DNA of 25,079 nucleotides. Source: an archaeon (GTDB lineage Archaea > Thermoproteota > Nitrososphaeria > Nitrososphaerales > UBA183). Where the stretch lies: NCBI GenBank assembly GCA_021807225.1, contig JAKAPI010000007.1, positions 1 to 25,079 on the forward strand, in the 5' to 3' direction. The position numbers and the translations under genes were made by a program. The notes beneath the pieces are model-generated. The model made no database searches and had not been told where the DNA came from. It saw nothing but the letters and a program-made list of their open reading frames with translations. Positions 8,548 through 14,491 of the stretch are shown one piece after another (positions within the stretch are counted from its first letter, which is position 1; every line of letters begins with the position of its first letter).

Positions 8548-9963
8548 CTATGGCGGGCTGCCCTCGTTAGTCGTCACCTCTCTTCTCCATCTCTCTACGC
8601 ATCCGACAAGGCCTGATTTCAGCTCCTCTCCAAGAAGCCCCTTCCTCCTCATGTCTCTCAGCCTGTCCGCCAGGACCATGGAGCGGACGACGTCCTTGGC
8701 CCACTTTTCAAAGTCTCTCCTTGCCATATGGAATTCAAGGGAATGCAGCGGCACCGTGTTAATCGCTTCGAGGAACTCGTCTATGGACGATGCCATTCTA
8801 CCTGTATAGGCCCCGAGAGACGTGTAGAAGTAGAACGCCTTCTCCCTCGGCACAGCCACTATCCCGCTGACCACCTCCCTCTCCTCTATGGACATGTTCG
8901 GCCATATCCTGCTCCCCACTTCGACCTTGGTTCCTCTGCCTATCCTGCAGCCCTGGCCCACTATCGACCCACTGACGGTCACCGCATCCCCTACCCAGGC
9001 GGTCTCACCGATGACACTGGAGTCAAGCTGGGTCGATGTCCCTATCGTCGTCCCCTCCAGCACCACGCTCTTCCTGATGACGCTGTCTCGTGAAACGACG
9101 CTGTTCGACTTTACCACGCTGTAGGGAGAGACGACGACGCCTCTCCCGAGCCTCACCCCGTCCTCGATCAGGCTCGGCCCTTGGATCTTGCACCCTTCCG
9201 ACATCTCGACTCCCTTGCCCAAAAGGGCCCCCTTCCTATCTCTGTCTTCCACGCTCATGCCGTCGAGCACCCAGCCTATCGCCTTTAGATAACCTGACAG
9301 GCTCCCTATGTCTGCCCAGAACGAGCCTGACACAAACCCGGAGATCGTCTTCCCCTCCGCCATCAGCGCAGGGAACAGGTTCTTCGCGAAGTCCCACTTG
9401 TCGTCTGCTATGTAGTCTGTTATCTCGGGCTCCAGGATGTAGAACCCTGTGCTCGCCAAGTTGCTCTTGACCTCCTCTGGTCGCGGCTTCTCTTGGAATC
9501 CTGTCACTTGGTCGGTTTCGCTCACGACGGCGACTCCGTACTCCGCAGGCCTCTCGACCGGTGTCAGGGCTATCGTTAGGTCCCTCTCCGCCCTCCGATG
9601 GAATTCGAACATTTCATTCAGCGGAATCTGGCTGATGGTGTCGCCCTGGGCGACAAGAAACGTCGAGTCGAGGAGATGAGCGGCGAGCTTCAGGCTTCCT
9701 GCTGTGCCAAAGACGAGCCCTTCGGGCAGGACCACGTATGTGACGCGTACACCGAATTCCGAACCGTCCCCGACGTACCCCATTATCTGGTCTTTTAGGT
9801 AACCGACGACCATTACCACGTCGTTGAATCCCTGGTCAGAGAGATGGCGGAGGAGGTAGTGCAGCGACGGCCTCGGCCCGACAGGGAGCATAGGCTTCGG
9901 CCTCGTAAATGTCAGCGGCCTCATCCTTGTCCCCTCACCCCCGGCCAGGACAACCACGAGCAA
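8548..9963 (-). CDS. NDP-sugar pyrophosphorylase fused to DUF5752
   Basis: A 471-residue three-part protein. Residues 1-235 form a nucleotidyltransferase domain with LAGGEGTRMRPLT (6-18), KPMLPVG (23-29), QGDT (106-109), GFQEKP (155-160) and FWADIG (215-220). Residues about 245-355 carry hexapeptide (left-handed beta-helix) repeats. Residues 372-460 are a DUF5752 domain (REKAFYFYTSLGAYTG, then ASSIDEF and FHMARRDFEKWAKD). The expected reaction is glucose-1-phosphate plus NTP to NDP-glucose, feeding the glycogen synthase two genes downstream; a mannose-1-phosphate role is possible from this family. Translation starts at TTG 9963, directly after an in-frame TAG; a GTG two codons further in is an alternative. 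It is the first gene of the operon. The DUF5752 fusion is the unusual part. Confidence 0.9.
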   Translation of the reverse strand: MLVVVLAGGEGTRMRPLTFTRPKPMLPVGPRPSLHYLLRHLSDQGFNDVVMVVGYLKDQIMGYVGDGSEFGVRVTYVVLPEGLVFGTAGSLKLAAHLLDSTFLVAQGDTISQIPLNEMFEFHRRAERDLTIALTPVERPAEYGVAVVSETDQVTGFQEKPRPEEVKSNLASTGFYILEPEITDYIADDKWDFAKNLFPALMAEGKTISGFVSGSFWADIGSLSGYLKAIGWVLDGMSVEDRDRKGALLGKGVEMSEGCKIQGPSLIEDGVRLGRGVVVSPYSVVKSNSVVSRDSVIRKSVVLEGTTIGTSTQLDSSVIGETAWVGDAVTVSGSIVGQGCRIGRGTKVEVGSRIWPNMSIEEREVVSGIVAVPREKAFYFYTSLGAYTGRMASSIDEFLEAINTVPLHSLEFHMARRDFEKWAKDVVRSMVLADRLRDMRRKGLLGEELKSGLVGCVERWRREVTTNEGSPP

Positions 9964-10017
9964 CTATCGGAACTCCCGCATCTTGGACAAACGATTTGCG
10001 ACTTTGCCAGCTTCTGA

Positions 10018-10034
10018 TGAAATTTATCACTTTC
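10018..10034 (-). promoter_or_regulatory. Promoter of the polysaccharide operon
   Basis: On the minus strand CGAAAGTGATAAATTTC combines a purine-rich BRE-like CGAAAG with a TATA-like GATAAATT. It lies about 60 bases before the TTG start of the pyrophosphorylase, so the mRNA should have a leader of some 35 nt, long enough for a GGGAG ribosome-binding sequence 8-12 bases before the start. It is the only convincing TATA element upstream of the operon. Confidence 0.5.
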
Positions 10035-10114
10035 GCATCCTAGACGCCCTGCGACGGAATACAATGCGAGTTCTTCCCGGCTTTGACCACCGATTGATGA
10101 ATCGAGCCAAAAGG

Positions 10115-10376
10115 CTACGCTTCTATTGGGATGACCTCTTCCTGGCGCAGGACATTCGAGGCATACTGCAAGGCGGCGCGGATGTCCCCGCGACCCAGGT
10201 GGGGATACTCTCTTAGGATCTCGGCTTCGTTCATCCCGGAGGCCATGAGATCGACGACCAGGCACCACAGGGGTTCGTGCCCCCTCGATCACCGGTTTCC
10301 CTCGCAGCACCCTGGGATCGACTACCATCCGCTTGAGCCGCGCGTCCAAACTGAGAGCATGAACCTCGCGCTGCAT
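10115..10376 (-). pseudogene. DUF433-family antitoxin, frameshifted
   Basis: The first part reads VVDPRVLRGKPVIEGARTP, the signature start of DUF433 (VapB45-type, helix-turn-helix) antitoxins. The second part, in another frame, reads LMASGMNEAEILREYPHLGR then GDIRAALQYASNVL, ending at TAG (10115-10117). A one-base frame change just after the TP residues (about 10256-10272) separates them, so the ORF is broken as sequenced. DUF433 proteins normally precede a PIN-like DUF5615 toxin; I see none downstream on the minus strand, where the polysaccharide operon promoter follows. An orphan, inactivated antitoxin, unless the shift is a sequencing error. Confidence 0.75.
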
Positions 10377-10700
10377 ATAGGAACTCGAGGACGGCAGTGC
10401 GCTCAGGGCAGACCTCCGTAGGTCGAGCGCGACAGCGATCACGGACGTTTGCACGAGCAGGGAGTTCCTGGACGAAGTGGGGTGATGGGAACCGTCGCTG
10501 ATCAGGATGGGCCGTGCTATATCTGCGCGAAGGACCTCTTTCCGACTGTCAGCTGTGGCCCTGGGGGACGTTGTTAGCTCTGATGGTCATGGTAGAACAG
10601 CTCCCGACCAGGCTGTCCACTGATCCTCTTCGCTCATCTAATTGTCTGCAGCCGAGGGTGCGTCGGAGGCGGGGAGCCGCGGTTTACATGTATACGGGTA
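10377..10700 (+). other. Gap without a recognisable gene
   Basis: I see no convincing gene on either strand. Frames are short and compositionally random. One plus-strand stretch at about 10505-10580 contains four cysteines (DGPCYICAKDLFP then SCGPGGRC) before a stop, too little to call a zinc-ribbon fragment. The right end carries TTTAC and GTAAA arms (10683-10701) next to the promoter of the AbrB gene. Confidence 0.4.
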
Positions 10701-10710
10701 AAACATAAAT
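10701..10710 (+). promoter_or_regulatory. TATA box of the AbrB antitoxin gene
   Basis: AAACATAAAT is 25-34 bases before the ATG at 10735, the spacing expected for a leaderless archaeal transcript. A TTTAC...GTAAA inverted pair just upstream may bind the AbrB product. Confidence 0.6.
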
Positions 10711-10734
10711 CACTGTAATACTCTGCGTGAGACG

Positions 10735-10968
10735 ATGGCCGTCGTCGCGAAGGTCTCCAGCAAAGGTCAGGTGGTGATACCAGCCGAGTACAGGAAGAAG
10801 CTGAGGATCACCAGGTTGGTCGTAATATCCGAAGAGGGGGGGAGGCTAGTCGTGGAGCCCACTGCGTCTCTCGAGGACGCGTTCGGCGTCGACGGAGGAC
10901 GCATGACCGAAGTGGCAAGGGAGATCTCCATGGACAGGCGAGCCGAAGTCGAGCCCCAGCGCACGTAG
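10735..10968 (+). CDS. AbrB/SpoVT-type antitoxin (VapB-like)
   Basis: A 77-residue swapped-hairpin AbrB DNA-binding protein: KVSSKGQVVIPAEYRKKLRI (residues 6-25), then a beta strand LVVISEEGGRLVVEP and a charged tail expected to bind the toxin. It should form a dimer that neutralises the PIN nuclease encoded immediately downstream and represses its own promoter. The ATG at 10735 is fixed by the TATA box at leaderless spacing. Its TAG stop (10966-10968) overlaps the first residues of the PIN reading frame. Confidence 0.85.
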   Translation: MAVVAKVSSKGQVVIPAEYRKKLRITRLVVISEEGGRLVVEPTASLEDAFGVDGGRMTEVAREISMDRRAEVEPQRT

Positions 10969-11020
10969 CTACCTCTTCGACGCGGGGGTCTTCGCCCTGT
11001 ACTTCGCCGGGAGGGGAGAG

Positions 11021-11356
11021 GTGAAGCCGTACTTCGACAGGGTGTCCGCGGGGAGGGCTGCGGGCATGGTCTCCGACGTGAATCTGGCGGAGTTCTACTA
11101 CCAGACGGGGAGGAAGTTCGGGGTGCAGACCGCCGACGCCAGGCTTGGCCTCGTGAGGAGCTCCAAGATAGTCTCGGTCCCCACGGACGAAGGGGCCGTG
11201 GTCTCCGTAGGTAGATGGAAGCTCAGGCGCCCCGGCCTGTCCCTCGCAGACTGCTTCGCCCTGTCAGCCCTGGAGGCGAACGCCGAGGTGCTCCTCACGA
11301 CCGACCCTGTGCTGAAGGAGGCGGCGGGGCGCAGGGGCGTCCTCTTCGAGGTCTAG
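11021..11356 (+). CDS. PIN-domain toxin (VapC-like), start unclear
   Basis: The PIN domain begins well before this GTG. The same frame is open from 10907 and encodes SYLFDAGVFALYFAGRGEVK from 10967, with the first catalytic Asp at 10979-10981. Downstream come LAEFYYQTGRKFG (second acidic residue), LSLADCFALSALEANAEVLL (third) and TTDPVLKEAA (fourth), so the PIN fold is complete if the upstream part is counted. No ATG, GTG or TTG exists in frame between the upstream TGA (10904-10906) and the GTG at 11021. Starting at 11021 would lose the first Asp. Either the gene has lost its start, or it starts at a rare codon coupled to the AbrB stop. It would be an endoribonuclease if expressed. Confidence 0.75.
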   Translation: MKPYFDRVSAGRAAGMVSDVNLAEFYYQTGRKFGVQTADARLGLVRSSKIVSVPTDEGAVVSVGRWKLRRPGLSLADCFALSALEANAEVLLTTDPVLKEAAGRRGVLFEV

Positions 11357-11505
11357 GGAGGCGCTCAGGCGGCGTCAATGTCGGCCATGATGGCCTCCAT
11401 GCAGGCGGGAAGAAGGTGGGCGGGCAGGTCCGCCGGCGGGCCCGTCCTTGGTTGTATCTGAGACGGGGTCAGGCTGCTCGGGTTCATACGGGTCCTGGCC
11501 GCCCG

Positions 11506-12093
11506 TCATTTTGTCGATCTCGCCCCGCCTAGCCTTGACGTAGAGCCCCTTGGGGTCCCTCTCCTCACAGACCGAGAGCTGTTCCCTGACGCGCGCTTGT
11601 CTGCGAGCATGCGCTTCAGAGTCTCTAGGTAGTCTGAGACCAACCCCCGGGCCGCCTCGGCCTCCATGTAGGCCCAGTCGAGCCTTTCCTCGAACGCCTT
11701 GGCCAGGAGGTACGCCTGCTCCATGTCGGCCGGGGCCTTCCAGTGCTTCGCCGACGCGAGCCTCTTCAGGACGAGGTCTTCGACCCCGATTATGGTCGCG
11801 GGGCCGTAGTCCGTGGTGATGGTCGTGGTCCTTTCGGCGGAGCCCGCGAGTTTGCCCCCGACCATGTCCACCGCCAGTCCGAGCTCGTCGTTCACCCAGG
11901 CCCGCAGGCCCGTCCCGAGGTCGAACTTCCATGCCTTCAGGACAGGCCCGAGCGCCCTGGGCTCATGGACCACGTCCATGTCCCCCGTCCGGAGGACCCC
12001 GTCGAGGTACACCTCGACGGCGGAACCGCCCACAAGCACCGGTCTCGCCCCCCGCTTCGGCAGGGCCGAGGTCAGCAAGGCCATGAACCTCAC
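11506..12093 (-). CDS. Nucleotidyltransferase (AbiEii/DUF6036-like), probably frameshifted at the 3' end
   Basis: The first 150 or so residues show a DNA-polymerase-beta-type nucleotidyltransferase: [20 protein letters not shown] then MDVV (GGS at 22-24; Asp38 and Asp40 as the metal-binding pair), and later [18 protein letters not shown]. It follows a winged-helix gene by 49 bases, an arrangement seen in AbiE/MNT-type toxin-antitoxin pairs, where the transferase modifies tRNA or the partner. After LKRMLADKR the frame turns into a low-quality S/R-rich tail. Two bases removed from the GCGCGC run at 11591-11596 would instead give [20 protein letters not shown] and continue to a stop at 11375. 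The GTG at 12093 is taken as start; the frame is open back into the preceding gene. Confidence 0.75.
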   Translation of the reverse strand: MRFMALLTSALPKRGARPVLVGGSAVEVYLDGVLRTGDMDVVHEPRALGPVLKAWKFDLGTGLRAWVNDELGLAVDMVGGKLAGSAERTTTITTDYGPATIIGVEDLVLKRLASAKHWKAPADMEQAYLLAKAFEERLDWAYMEAEAARGLVSDYLETLKRMLADKRASGNSSRSVRRGTPRGSTSRLGGARSTK

Positions 12094-12142
12094 CTTCCGC
12101 TCCGTGGGGTCTTCTGTCTGGAGGATGACCCTCTTCGCGGTG

Positions 12143-12625
12143 CTATAGGCGAGCGTACTCTCTGACCCCCACCTGCCGGTACTTCCTCGCGAACTTCCTT
12201 CGGCCGAGGGCGGCGAGGCCCTCGAGCTCGCCCGGCAGCCTGGTGGGTTTGGCCAGGGCCCCCCGTGCTGGCGTTCCGATGAAGAAGTCCGGGACCCGCC
12301 GGAGCCCGGCCCTGAACCTTGACGCGCGCTCTACTTCGTCGTTCCACCTGCGGTAAGTCACGACCCTGGATGAGAGCTTGACCGCCAGCCGCTTCAGGTC
12401 GTCGTCCGCGAGCTCGTACTCCGTCCCTCGGCTCCCCCTCACTCGCCTGAGGAGCCCGGCTCCGGCCAGCCTCTTCGCCTCCAGGTAGGTCTTCGCGACG
12501 TTGATGTTGTACTCCTTTGCCACGCGGTAGGGGGTCAGCGGCCTCTCCGACAGGGCCAGCGCCTCCACCAGGGACTTCCTGGTCGAGCTCCCCAGCAGAG
12601 TCTCGAGGGCGTTCACATCGACCAA
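12143..12625 (-). CDS. Winged-helix DNA-binding protein paired with the nucleotidyltransferase
   Basis: A 160-residue protein. An N-terminal winged helix is visible: LLGSSTRKSLVEALALSERP, then TPYRVAKEYNINVAKTYLEA as the recognition helix region and GLLRRVRGSRGTEYELADDD as the wing. The remainder is basic and predicted alpha-helical, without a motif I recognise. It is the first gene of a two-gene minus-strand operon with the nucleotidyltransferase and probably serves as antitoxin and autorepressor, as AbiEi does for AbiEii; that role is inferred from context. The TTG at 12625 is supported by a palindromic TATA element 23-25 bases upstream. A plain transcription regulator of unknown target is the alternative. 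Confidence 0.7.
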   Translation of the reverse strand: MVDVNALETLLGSSTRKSLVEALALSERPLTPYRVAKEYNINVAKTYLEAKRLAGAGLLRRVRGSRGTEYELADDDLKRLAVKLSSRVVTYRRWNDEVERASRFRAGLRRVPDFFIGTPARGALAKPTRLPGELEGLAALGRRKFARKYRQVGVREYARL

Positions 12626-12639
12626 GGGCTGCCGGAGCC

Positions 12640-12653
12640 GATAAAAGCTTATC
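12640..12653 (-). promoter_or_regulatory. Palindromic TATA element of the winged-helix gene
   Basis: GATAAGCTTTTATC on the minus strand has GATAA/TTATC arms around the TATA core and is centred about 21 bases before the TTG start at 12625. The symmetry suggests that a repressor, possibly the winged-helix product itself, could compete with TBP here. Confidence 0.5.
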
Positions 12654-12750
12654 CCTGTAGGATAATATCATACATCCCTCTGCATGGCCCGCCTTGGCGT
12701 CCGTGGTTGCTCGGGCTACAGCTTTCCGAGGCGCCTTGCCGACGTCCTCG

Positions 12751-12804
12751 GACGATATGCAACGCTGCTGCAAATGGATATATATAATGGTGTGCAATAT
12801 CGTC
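12751..12804 (+). promoter_or_regulatory. TATA box flanked by an inverted repeat, promoter of the AAA ATPase gene
   Basis: GATATATATAATGG (TATA core 12778-12787) lies 22-31 bases before the ATG at 12809. GACGATATGCA (12751-12761) and TGCAATATCGTC (12793-12804) are inverted copies differing by one inserted A and lie on either side of the TATA box, the second covering the predicted transcription start. This looks like an operator whose occupancy would block initiation. Confidence 0.6.
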
Positions 12805-12808
12805 GCAT

Positions 12809-14080
12809 ATGGAAAGGTGGAGCCCCTGGTGGAGGGAGGAGGAGGACCCTACCGTCGAGGCCTGGGAGAGGAGCCCTGTGAAATGGGTTCCAAAGGAGGT
12901 GGCCAAACTCTCCCTCGACCCGTTCTCCCTGAACTTCGTGTCCGGACCCCGCCAGGTCGGGAAGACTACCCTGGTGAAGCTCGCCGTCCGCGACCTGCTG
13001 CTGGCTGGGAAGGACAGGCGTTCGGTGCTCTATCTCTCGTGCGACGAGCTCTCCGACCACAAGGAGCTGGGTGAAGTGCTGGACGGCTACCTGAATTCAA
13101 GGAAGTCGTGGAGCCTGCGCCGGTCGTACATCTTCCTCGACGAAGTGACGTTCGTCAGCGAGTGGTGGAGGGCGGTGAAGGCCAGAATCGATTCGGGAGC
13201 GCTCCGGGGGGACGTGGTCACGGTCACCGGTTCGGCCAGCATCGACCTGCTGAGGCAGAAGGAGTACTTCCCGGGCAGGAGGGGGCGCGGCGTGGACCTG
13301 ACCCTAATGCCCCTCGACTTCGCCTCCTACCTGGACGTCCTGTCCCCCGGCCTGAAGGAGAGGAAGTCCGCCGCCTCCCTGCTGGACGTGGGGGAGGCCA
13401 TGGCAGCCAACTGGCTCCATGCGGGGGAGATGGGGAGGCTCTTCCTCCAGTACCTGGAAACAGGGGGCTTCCCTCTTTCGATGCGCGAGATGGCGGAATC
13501 GGGGAGGGTCACGGCCGCGGCCAAGTCGCTCCTGGACGGGATAAGAGGCGACTGGGTCAGGGCAGGGAGGAGCGAGGGGACGATGAAGGAGGTGGTCCGG
13601 TGCGTCGTCGAAGCGCGCGGGAACCCGGTCTCGTGGCTCGGCCTGGCCAGGGGGGCTTCGATCGGGTCTCCCCACACTTCGCGCGCCTACGTGGAGACGC
13701 TGCGCGACCTCCTCCTGCTGACGGTGCTGGAGTTCATCCGGCCGGACGGCCAGGTCGTGCCGAGGAAGAACAGGAAACTGCACTTCGTCGACCCCTTCGT
13801 CGCGAAGACACTAGCTCGATACGCCGGAGTCGATGCCGACGAGCCAGCGGTGGCGGAGGGGGTGGTCGCATCGCACATCGCAAGGCCCTGCTCGGCGTAC
13901 TACTGGAAGAACGGGAGCGAGGTCGATGTCGTTTCGCTGGAAGGAAAGAAACAGGTCGGGGTCGAAGTGAAGTGGGGGTTCAAGGCCGCACGCACCCCCA
14001 GGCACCTGCACGACTGCTTCGTCCTCGACAAGGCCAAGGTCCCTGTCTTCCTCGGCTCGCTGGCCGTGACGCCGACGTAG
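12809..14080 (+). CDS. AAA_14/DUF4143 ATPase
   Basis: A 423-residue ATPase of the archaeal AAA_14 plus DUF4143 type. Walker A is GPRQVGKT (46-53), Walker B YIFLDEV (107-113), and a sensor-like VVTVTGSAS lies near 136-144. The LETGGFP motif (216-222) marks the helical part common to the family. The C-terminal region resembles a PD-(D/E)xK nuclease fold: NGSEVDVV (368-375) with Glu371/Asp373, then VGVEVKWG (383-390) with Glu386/Lys388. The cellular role of the family is not established; many members lie in mobile or defence-rich regions, as here. It is transcribed away from the winged-helix/nucleotidyltransferase operon from its own leaderless promoter. No frame damage is seen. Confidence 0.88.
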   Translation: MERWSPWWREEEDPTVEAWERSPVKWVPKEVAKLSLDPFSLNFVSGPRQVGKTTLVKLAVRDLLLAGKDRRSVLYLSCDELSDHKELGEVLDGYLNSRKSWSLRRSYIFLDEVTFVSEWWRAVKARIDSGALRGDVVTVTGSASIDLLRQKEYFPGRRGRGVDLTLMPLDFASYLDVLSPGLKERKSAASLLDVGEAMAANWLHAGEMGRLFLQYLETGGFPLSMREMAESGRVTAAAKSLLDGIRGDWVRAGRSEGTMKEVVRCVVEARGNPVSWLGLARGASIGSPHTSRAYVETLRDLLLLTVLEFIRPDGQVVPRKNRKLHFVDPFVAKTLARYAGVDADEPAVAEGVVASHIARPCSAYYWKNGSEVDVVSLEGKKQVGVEVKWGFKAARTPRHLHDCFVLDKAKVPVFLGSLAVTPT

Positions 14081-14130
14081 TGCTCGGGCGTCGAGCCTGC
14101 GGGCAGGCGGGGCAGAGGCCACAGGACTTC

Positions 14131-14197
14131 GGTGGCGGAAGCCGTAGATGCCGAGCTTCCCCGGGTTCTTCCCTGCCATCATCACCATCCAGGCGGG
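14131..14197 (-). pseudogene. Scrap of an alkaline-phosphatase-superfamily phosphodiesterase gene
   Basis: The minus strand encodes PAWMVMMAGKNPGKLGIYGF plus RHRS. The 67 bases match 23153-23219 with only a few changes (offset 9022), where a longer remnant of the same family lies. Substitutions such as TGKK to AGKN show it is a diverged paralogue. It ends exactly where the truncated ArsR frame begins. Confidence 0.7.
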
Positions 14198-14424
14198 AGT
14201 GCTCCGTCGGCAGCCTGTCCAAGTCGACTGAAATCCCTCAAGCTGACCTCTCCCAGCATCTGGCGGTCTTGAGGCAGCAGGGGCTCCTGGAGACGAGGAG
14301 AAAAGGGACTACTATCTTCTATTCGGTGAGCGACAGCCGTATCGTGGAGGCATGCGACCTCGTCCGGGAGTGCATCGGGGAGAGGCTGCGAAGGGCGCAG
14401 CTTGTCCTTGCCGCCTCTCGTTGA
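14197..14424 (+). pseudogene. ArsR-family winged-helix regulator, N-terminus missing
   Basis: The frame encodes ECSVGSLSKSTEIPQADLSQ, then HLAVLRQQGLLETRRKGTTI and FYSVSDSRIVEACDLVRE, ending at TGA before 14425. This is the recognition helix and wing of an ArsR/SmtB protein (DLSQHLAVLRxxGLLxxRRxGxxxFYSV). The usual first helices (LADPTRLRIL-type) are absent because the upstream DNA is the phosphodiesterase scrap, and no sensible start codon precedes the domain. It sits 67 bases before the ammonium transporter, so it may once have regulated that gene. A short form starting inside is unlikely to fold. Confidence 0.75.
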
Positions 14425-14457
14425 CCCCTGCGGCGGGACATGGCGAATCCAGGCAGT

Positions 14458-14470
14458 TCGCTTAAAGCGA
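14458..14470 (+). promoter_or_regulatory. Perfect palindrome over the TATA box of the Amt gene
   Basis: TCGCTTAAAGCGA is a perfect 13-base palindrome. Its centre (14464, core TTAAAG) is 28 bases before the GTG start at 14492, the expected TATA position for a leaderless mRNA. A regulator bound here would exclude TBP. Confidence 0.6.
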
Positions 14471-14491
14471 GTCATCTCAGGGCGTTAGCCC

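Noticed and set aside
9983..10216. 77-codon plus-strand frame next to the DUF433 remnant
   Set aside because: Considered as a DUF5615 toxin partner, but it lacks the family start (MKxLLDENLP-like) and is antisense to the DUF433 coding region.
10505..10585. Four-cysteine stretch as a zinc-ribbon gene
   Set aside because: About 24 codons with no start and no supporting context; too short to support.
12090..12797. 235-codon minus-strand frame overlapping the winged-helix gene
   Set aside because: Low-complexity Arg/Gly/Pro-rich product in the shadow of the winged-helix frame, which has a clear domain and a promoter.
13108..14424. 438-codon plus-strand frame through the ATPase gene
   Set aside because: Most of it is the ATPase gene read in the wrong frame (Gly/Arg/Pro-rich). 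Only the last 76 codons are real, as the ArsR fragment.
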